Shown here: positions 58,603 through 64,000 of the stretch, piece after piece
Layout: every line of letters begins with the position of its first letter
Position numbering within the stretch: position 1 is the first letter of the stretch
Assembly (NCBI RefSeq): GCF_014279875.1
Contig: NZ_CP047952.1
Location: 62,001 to 126,000 of the forward strand
Reading direction: 5' to 3'
Length of the DNA: 64,000 bases
Source of the DNA: Synechococcus sp. MEDNS5
Lineage (GTDB): Bacteria > Cyanobacteriota > Cyanobacteriia > PCC-6307 > Cyanobiaceae
Position numbers and translations under genes: made by a program
The notes under the pieces: model-generated
Told to the model about the DNA's origin: nothing
The model's database searches: none
Seen by the model: only the letters and a program-made list of their open reading frames with translations

Positions 58603-60666
58603 GTGATCGGCACCCTGCTGGCTGACCGGTACCGCCTGGATCGCTGCCTGTCTGCGGATCCAGATCACCCCCAGGGGGCGCTCTGGTGTGCAGCGGATCA
58701 GATGGCCGCCGGAGCGCCGGTGGCGGTGCGTCAGCTCCGGGATGTGCAGGCTTCAGAGCGCATCCGTGCGTTGTGGCCAGCGATGCAGTCGGTGCTGCAT
58801 CCCCAGATCCCCCGCTTCGGTGGGCTGCTTGAAGAGCAGGGCAGCCTGTGGCTGGTGCGCGAGTGGCAGGAGGGATCCAGCCTGCTGCAGATTCAGGCGC
58901 AGCGTCTGGAGCGCCAGCTGGTGTTCGGGCCTGGGGAAATGCTGCTGCTGCTGCGGCAGCTGCTGCCGCCTCTGGCCGTGCTGCATGGCCAGCAGCTGGT
59001 GCATGGGGATCTCAACCCCCGCAATCTGCTCCGGCGTGACCAGGACGGTCTGCCGGTGTTGATCGATTTCGGTTTGCTTCAGCGCAGCGGTGAGCAGCCG
59101 ATTCCCGGGGCTTCAGCGGCCTATGCCCCCAGAGCCCAGGGGCGGCAGGAGCCCGCTGCGGCCTGGATGGATCTGCATGCCCTGGGGGTTACCGCTCTCA
59201 CCCTGCTGAGCGGCCGCCCACCCGAACAGCTCCTGGCGTCTGAAGCCGACGACTGGATGTTGCCGGCGGATCTGGATCTCGAGTCGCCGTATCGCACGGT
59301 GCTGGAACGCCTGCTGTCGGAGCAGGGGGATCGGCGTTTTGCCACCGCCAGCGAGGCGCTGAAAGCGTTGCAGCGGGTCACCATGCCCGAGTCCACCGGT
59401 CCCCAGCCTCGGGCGGACCGCACCCTGGTGCTGGCACCGGTTGTGGTGGAGGCAGCACCCCAGGCGCCGCCACCATCGCAGCCAGCGTCTCCAGACCTGC
59501 CGCCCCTGGGCTCGGCCGCCGCCGCCGCTGAGCGGCCCCGTCCCCGCGCTGAACAGCGTCAGCAGGCCGCGGAGGGAAGGCTCTGGCCAGTTGTGGCTGC
59601 CCTGTTGGTGTCCGCGCTGGTCGGGACGGCGATCGGATGGTTTCTTCTCAGTCGCGGCAATCCCCCTGGATCCGCACCATCAACCGAGCGGGACGTGATC
59701 GGTCGCTCTCCCACCGCCAGCCTTCCCCCGGCGGAGGTGGATCAACGCCAGCAACTTCTGAGCCGCTTGAGGGCGTTGCAAGTGGATCGCAGTTGGTTTC
59801 TGCAGCTGGTGGATGCCAGCCTGCTGGCCCGCTTCCCGGAGCGCAATGGCCGCTTGCCCACGGACTCCCTCGAGGATGCCCCGCTCAGGCAGGTTTGGAA
59901 TGAGCTGGCTGAGGAATGGCTGGCCCGGGTGGAGCAGCTTCCGCCGATGCTGCGCGCCCGACTGGGCCGGCTCAAGGATGCCGACTGGCAGAAGCAGCGC
60001 CAGGCGCTCGTGCAGCAGGGGGTGAACGCCCGGGTGGTGGAGCAGTTGGTGAGTGCGTCGGCGCAGACGCTTCTGCCCGGTGTGGCCACGGGGGTGAAGC
60101 CGCCGGAACCGTTCCGGCAGCTGTGGTTTGCAGCCGCACTGCGCAGCCTGGAGGATGTGCGCATCGAAGCGGTGAAAGCCCGTGCAGGCGCGCCCACCGT
60201 GCTCTCGAGCCGGGTGTCCGCCGGTGGGGCCCGCTTGATTTCGATCACCGTCCCGGCTGGCCGACGGTTGGTGCTGGGCATCAACGGCACACCGTTGATG
60301 CAGATGACGGTGTACGGCGCCGACGGGGAGGTGGCGGCGGATCGCGGGCCGCTGCGGGTGGTGACTCTCAGCGAAGACGCTGGATCGCCGGTGCAGGTGC
60401 TGGTCACCAATGACGGTGTGTCCTCGGGGTTGCTCACCCTGTCCTGCCGGGCGGATCTCCCGGAGCCCAAGCCCCTGCCCGATGTGGATCTCAATCCCAT
60501 CCCCGACCCGGCCACCGGGGCCGAGGGGCCCGTGGAAACTTTGCCTGAACCGCCCGGGCCGAAGCCGGCAGGGGTGGACATGCCGCCGGTCATGGACGTC
60601 ACCCCGACAATTGAAGGGTTTGATGAGCCGACCGAAGACCAGGCCCCGGCCCCTGACACGGACTAG
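58603..60666 (+). CDS. Membrane protein with a degenerate Ser/Thr kinase domain
   Basis: The frame opens at 58513, but the GTG at 58603 (IGTLLADRYRLDRCL) fits the kinase start and avoids the egtB upstream region. Kinase domain at about 1-260: the usual VAIK lysine is arginine (R43 in PVAVRQL), the catalytic loop is HGDLNPRNLL (D136) rather than HRD, DFG is present (D155), and the APE motif is degraded. A glycine-rich loop is not obvious. Then a proline-rich linker, one membrane helix at about 327-349, and a large exterior half ending in a beta-rich region (ITVPAGRRLVLGINGTPLMQMTVYGADGEV). Either a weak kinase or a pseudokinase receptor. Confidence 0.78.
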   Translation: MIGTLLADRYRLDRCLSADPDHPQGALWCAADQMAAGAPVAVRQLRDVQASERIRALWPAMQSVLHPQIPRFGGLLEEQGSLWLVREWQEGSSLLQIQAQRLERQLVFGPGEMLLLLRQLLPPLAVLHGQQLVHGDLNPRNLLRRDQDGLPVLIDFGLLQRSGEQPIPGASAAYAPRAQGRQEPAAAWMDLHALGVTALTLLSGRPPEQLLASEADDWMLPADLDLESPYRTVLERLLSEQGDRRFATASEALKALQRVTMPESTGPQPRADRTLVLAPVVVEAAPQAPPPSQPASPDLPPLGSAAAAAERPRPRAEQRQQAAEGRLWPVVAALLVSALVGTAIGWFLLSRGNPPGSAPSTERDVIGRSPTASLPPAEVDQRQQLLSRLRALQVDRSWFLQLVDASLLARFPERNGRLPTDSLEDAPLRQVWNELAEEWLARVEQLPPMLRARLGRLKDADWQKQRQALVQQGVNARVVEQLVSASAQTLLPGVATGVKPPEPFRQLWFAAALRSLEDVRIEAVKARAGAPTVLSSRVSAGGARLISITVPAGRRLVLGINGTPLMQMTVYGADGEVAADRGPLRVVTLSEDAGSPVQVLVTNDGVSSGLLTLSCRADLPEPKPLPDVDLNPIPDPATGAEGPVETLPEPPGPKPAGVDMPPVMDVTPTIEGFDEPTEDQAPAPDTD

Positions 60667-60684
60667 TTCCTTTCTCGTGTCGAT

Positions 60685-61182
60685 TCAGTAACGAGACAGT
60701 GCTGCTCGGGTTTCTTTCTTGATCTGCTTGTCTTTTTCTGCAGCGCGCTTGTCGTGGAGTTTGCGCCCCTTTCCCAGGCCCAGGGTGAGCTTGATCCAGG
60801 AGCCCTGCAGATGCAGGTTCAGGGGAATCAGCGCCAGTCCTTTCTGGTCAAGCTGGCCGCGCAGTTTGTCGATCTCGCGCCGGTGCGCCAGCAGGCGACG
60901 CACCCGCAGCGGGTCATGGTTGAAGTACCCGCTGGCATGGGTGTGGGGAGAGATGTGCACGTTGTGCAGCTGCAGCTCTCCATTGCGGATCAGGCAGAAC
61001 CCATCCCGCAGGTTGGCCTGCCCGGCCCGGATCGATTTCACCTCGGTGCCCACCAGTTCGATGCCGGTTTCCAGCGTTTCAAGGATGTCGTACTGATGCC
61101 GGGCCAGGCGGTTATCAGCCAGCAGCCGGTTGGCTGCGGCGCGCGCAGCAGCAGCACTCTTCTTGCCTCCTCCTTTGGCCAT
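60685..61182 (-). CDS. smpB: SsrA-binding protein SmpB
   Basis: Carries tmRNA to stalled ribosomes. The N-terminus is longer and alanine/lysine-rich ([20 protein letters not shown]). The OB-fold core has [36 protein letters not shown] and [20 protein letters not shown], and the tail has [19 protein letters not shown]. 165 residues. Divergent from ruvB, 64 bp apart. Confidence 0.97.
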   Translation of the reverse strand: MAKGGGKKSAAAARAAANRLLADNRLARHQYDILETLETGIELVGTEVKSIRAGQANLRDGFCLIRNGELQLHNVHISPHTHASGYFNHDPLRVRRLLAHRREIDKLRGQLDQKGLALIPLNLHLQGSWIKLTLGLGKGRKLHDKRAAEKDKQIKKETRAALSRY

Positions 61183-61246
61183 CCACCTTCAGGCCTCTCA
61201 GCCGCTTGATTCCCCGACCCTATCCAGGGGTCGGTACCCTTCCATC

Positions 61247-62332
61247 ATGGCGATCGTTTCCTCCAACGCCGCATCCCAGCGTTCGCAGCCGGATCGCGTC
61301 CCGGATCGGGTGGTGGACGGGTCTCGGCAGGCGGGGGATGACCTCGATCCAGGACGGGCTGGAGCCAAGGAGGACAGCCTGCGGCCCAAGCGGCTTGCGG
61401 ATTACATCGGTCAGCGGGAGCTGAAGCAGGTGTTAGGCATTGCCGTTCAAGCGGCCGTCGGCCGCGGCGAGGCCCTGGATCACGTGTTGCTCTATGGCCC
61501 CCCCGGCCTGGGCAAAACCACCATGGCCATGGTGCTCGCCGAAGAGCTGGGGGTGACCTGCCGGATTACCAGTGCACCGGCGTTGGAACGCCCCCGCGAC
61601 ATCGTGGGATTGCTGGTGACTTTGCAGCCCAAGGATCTGCTGTTCATCGATGAGATTCACAGGCTGAGCCGGGTGGCGGAGGAGCTGCTCTATCCGGCCA
61701 TGGAGGACCGCCGCCTGGATCTCACCGTGGGCAAGGGCAGCACGGCGCGCACCCGTGCCCTCGACCTGCCTCCCTTCACGCTGGTGGGAGCCACCACCCG
61801 GGCCGGGGCTCTGAGCTCGCCGTTGCGGGATCGCTTCGGGCTGATTCAACGGCTCGAGTTTTACGGCCTGGAGGATCTGCAGGCCATCGTGGAACGAGCT
61901 GCCGGCTTGCTCAATCTTGAACTCAGTGCAGCGGCCTGTACGGAGATTGCCCGCCGCTGCAGGGGCACCCCCCGCATCGCCAACCGTTTATTGCGCCGGG
62001 TGCGCGACGTTGCCTGCGTGCGGGCCTGTGAGGGTTGCATTGATCAAGCACTGGTGGATGAAGCTCTCACCCTGCATCGCGTGGATGGTCGGGGGTTGGA
62101 TGCCAGTGATCGCCGCCTGATGGAACTGCTGCTGCAGTCCCATGGCGGTGGTCCCGCCGGCCTCGATACCCTGGCGGCCGCCCTTGGTGAGGACCCGGCC
62201 ACCCTGGAATCGGTGGTTGAGCCCTATTTGCTGCAGCTCGGTTTTCTGCAGCGCACCCCCCGGGGCCGGGTGGTGACTGCCGCCGGCAGGGGCCACCTGG
62301 GCTGGCCAAACCTTGAGGAGCAGGTGGCATGA
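61247..62332 (+). CDS. ruvB: Holliday junction helicase RuvB
   Basis: Hexameric AAA+ motor for branch migration with Ruv[21 protein letters not shown] opens the AAA domain; Walker A is [12 protein letters not shown], Walker [11 protein letters not shown], sensor [18 protein letters not shown], and the winged-helix domain follows with [19 protein letters not shown]. The ATG at 61247 gives 361 residues including a leader of about 45 rich in charged residues. The stop overlaps the next start by 4 bp (ATGA). Confidence 0.97.
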   Translation: MAIVSSNAASQRSQPDRVPDRVVDGSRQAGDDLDPGRAGAKEDSLRPKRLADYIGQRELKQVLGIAVQAAVGRGEALDHVLLYGPPGLGKTTMAMVLAEELGVTCRITSAPALERPRDIVGLLVTLQPKDLLFIDEIHRLSRVAEELLYPAMEDRRLDLTVGKGSTARTRALDLPPFTLVGATTRAGALSSPLRDRFGLIQRLEFYGLEDLQAIVERAAGLLNLELSAAACTEIARRCRGTPRIANRLLRRVRDVACVRACEGCIDQALVDEALTLHRVDGRGLDASDRRLMELLLQSHGGGPAGLDTLAAALGEDPATLESVVEPYLLQLGFLQRTPRGRVVTAAGRGHLGWPNLEEQVA

Positions 62333-63129
62333 CGCGATTGCGCAATTGGTTGACCTTGCTGGTGCTGCTGGCCCTTCTGCTTCTGCCAGGGCCTGTGATG
62401 GCGGCAGGCGATCCTGAGGCAGGGGACCTGCCGCGCCTGTTCGAGCGGGCCTTGAGCCTGAGCCGCCAGGGCGATCCGGAGGCGGCGCTGCCCCTCTGGG
62501 ATCAGGTGCTGGAGCTGGCGCCGCGGGATGCCGCCGCCTGGAGCAACCGCGGCAACATCCGCTTGATGCTGGGGGATCCTGAGGGGGCGATCGCCGATCA
62601 GACCCGCTCGATTGCCTTGGCACCAGAGGATGCCGATCCCCATCTCAATCGGGGCACTGCTGAGGAAGCCCTCCAGCGTTGGCCTGAGGCCGCGGCGGAT
62701 TACGACTGGATCCTCCAGCGTGATCCTCTCGATGCTTCGGCGCTTTACAACCTCGGCAATGTGCGTGGCTCGGAGGGCGACTGGGCCCAAGCCCAGCGTT
62801 TGTATCGCCAGGCCGCCGATGCCCGCCCCGGTTTTGCCATGGCCCGCTCCAGTGATGCCCTGGCCCTCTACCAGCTTGAGGATCTTGCGGAAGCCGAGCG
62901 TCAGCTGCGCAATCTCATTCGCCGCTATCCGTTGTTTGCTGATGCCCGTGCCGCCCTCAGCGCTCTGCTCTGGCGGGAGGGCTCCCGCGGCGAAGCCGAA
63001 AGCCATTGGGCGGCGGCTGCCGGACTGGATCCCAGTTACCGGGATTCGGCCTGGCTGGCCCAGGTGCGGCGCTGGCCGCCGACACCGATCGCTGATCTCG
63101 AGCGTTTTCTCGCCCTGGAGGTGTCATGA
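62329..63129 (+). CDS. TPR-repeat protein with a signal peptide
   Basis: 266 residues. A signal peptide ([19 protein letters not shown]) is followed by about five tetratricopeptide repeats: [31 protein letters not shown], then [31 protein letters not shown] and further units to about 200. Expected in the periplasm or thylakoid lumen, as a protein-protein scaffold; the partner is unknown. Coupled to ruvB upstream and to the M20 gene downstream by 4-bp overlaps. Confidence 0.87.
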   Translation: MTRLRNWLTLLVLLALLLLPGPVMAAGDPEAGDLPRLFERALSLSRQGDPEAALPLWDQVLELAPRDAAAWSNRGNIRLMLGDPEGAIADQTRSIALAPEDADPHLNRGTAEEALQRWPEAAADYDWILQRDPLDASALYNLGNVRGSEGDWAQAQRLYRQAADARPGFAMARSSDALALYQLEDLAEAERQLRNLIRRYPLFADARAALSALLWREGSRGEAESHWAAAAGLDPSYRDSAWLAQVRRWPPTPIADLERFLALEVS

Positions 63130-64000
63130 GCTCTTCGTTGCCTTGGCCTGAGCGCCTCGAGGCGATGCTGCCGGAGTTGATCGACTTCCGCCGCCATCTG
63201 CATGCCCATCCCGAGCTCAGCGGCGAGGAGCACCAGACCGCGGCCCTGCTCGCCGGTGCTCTGCGGGAGGCCGGCTGGCGGGTGCGCGAGGGCGTGGGCC
63301 GCACCGGTGTGGTGGCGGATCTCGGGCCGGAGCAGGGCCCCAAGCTGGGGTTGCGGGTGGACATGGACGCCCTGCCGGTGGAGGAGCGCACGGACCTGCC
63401 CTACGCCTCGCGTCGTCAGGGGGTGATGCACGCCTGCGGCCATGATCTGCACAGCACCATCGGTCTGGGGGTGGCCCGGTTGCTGGCCGAAGAGCCGGAG
63501 CCGCCCGTGGGTCTGCGCTTGCTGTTCCAGCCTGCGGAGGAACTGGCCCAGGGGGCGCGCTGGATGCGCGAGGCCGGAGCCACGGATGGCCTGCAAGGGC
63601 TCTTTGGTGTGCACGTGTTCCCATCCCTGCCGGCGGGGAGCATCGGTGTGCGCAGCGGCAGCTTGACGGCCGCTGCGGGCGAGCTGGAGATCGAAGTGAT
63701 CGGGGAGGGGGGGCATGGCGCCCGTCCGCATCAATCGGTGGATGCGATCTGGATCGCTTCGCGGGTGGTGACCGGGTTGCAGGAAGCGATCAGCCGCAGG
63801 CTCGATGCCCTGCATCCGGTGGTGGTGAGTTTCGGCCTCATTGAAGGGGGGAAGGCCTTCAACGTGATCGCGGATCGGGTGCGTCTGCTCGGCACGGTGC
63901 GCTGTCTCTGCACCGATGTGCACGACCGGTTGCCCGCCTGGATCGAAGACACCGTGCAGGCTCTGTGCGCGGGCTTCGGCGCCACGGCTCGGGTGCATTA
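63126..64000 (+). CDS. M20 family amidohydrolase (IAA-amino acid hydrolase type), partial
   Basis: Zinc-dependent aminoacylase-type enzyme that cleaves N-acyl amino acids or related amides; the physiological substrate in cyanobacteria is not settled. Motifs: LIDFRRHLHAHPELSGEE, RVDMDALPVEE, the metal-binding HACGHDLH, and FQPAEELAQGARWM. The C-terminal part past the dimerisation domain runs off the right edge after 291 residues. Begins 4 bp inside the TPR gene. Confidence 0.9.
   Translation, partial: MSSSLPWPERLEAMLPELIDFRRHLHAHPELSGEEHQTAALLAGALREAGWRVREGVGRTGVVADLGPEQGPKLGLRVDMDALPVEERTDLPYASRRQGVMHACGHDLHSTIGLGVARLLAEEPEPPVGLRLLFQPAEELAQGARWMREAGATDGLQGLFGVHVFPSLPAGSIGVRSGSLTAAAGELEIEVIGEGGHGARPHQSVDAIWIASRVVTGLQEAISRRLDALHPVVVSFGLIEGGKAFNVIADRVRLLGTVRCLCTDVHDRLPAWIEDTVQALCAGFGATARVH

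Overview
This 64 kb window is a chromosomal segment of a unicellular picocyanobacterium, most likely marine Synechococcus; the strain cannot be fixed from the sequence alone. The evidence is a photosystem II gene (psbZ), an RpaB-type response regulator, a Ycf23/DUF561 protein, a group 2 RpoD-like sigma factor, a mutS/psbZ/ribH neighbourhood, tightly packed GC-rich genes, and a four-gene egtB/egtD/hercynine cluster. I see no transposase, integrase, phage module or CRISPR array. The only RNA gene I can support is a tRNA-Gly(GCC).

Layout. At 1-8.4 kb: the start of trigger factor (reverse), then divergent asd and dapA (lysine pathway), RNase J, an unknown TPR-like protein, tilS, DUF561 and a small holin-like membrane protein. 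At 8.4-17.7 kb: uvrB, a four-ACT aspartate kinase, holA, cobH, mutS, psbZ and ribH. At 17.7-19.5 kb: tRNA-Gly, a GNAT acetyltransferase and a relatively AT-rich glycosyltransferase, the part that looks most like an accessory insertion. At 19.5-31.9 kb: secA, cysE, a GntR regulator with an unusual C-terminal domain, a dienelactone hydrolase, infC, miaA, gyrB, an SH3-like secreted protein, tandem crcB genes, glutathione peroxidase and mgtE.

At 31.9-41.2 kb: a group 2 sigma factor faces a reverse-strand four-gene cluster of membrane-fusion lipoprotein, RND pump, alpha/beta hydrolase and a PRTase-like protein. A 480-bp repeat-containing spacer, a DUF2811 protein and a DUF819 membrane protein follow. 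At 41.2-48.6 kb: mutY, three sugar kinases, tsaE, ahcY and a DedA protein. At 48.6-55.6 kb: ssb, mreBCD, an orphan solute-binding protein, rpaB, lysS and a small unknown. At 55.6-58.5 kb: egtB, egtD and two 'hercynine metabolism' proteins of unknown function. At 58.6-64 kb: a degenerate membrane Ser/Thr kinase, smpB, ruvB, a TPR protein and a truncated M20 peptidase.

Most of the window is housekeeping. The parts that best deserve follow-up are the egt cluster with its two uncharacterised proteins, the RND/hydrolase/PRTase-like operon, the degenerate kinase, and hairpins built around TGATC at several gene ends.
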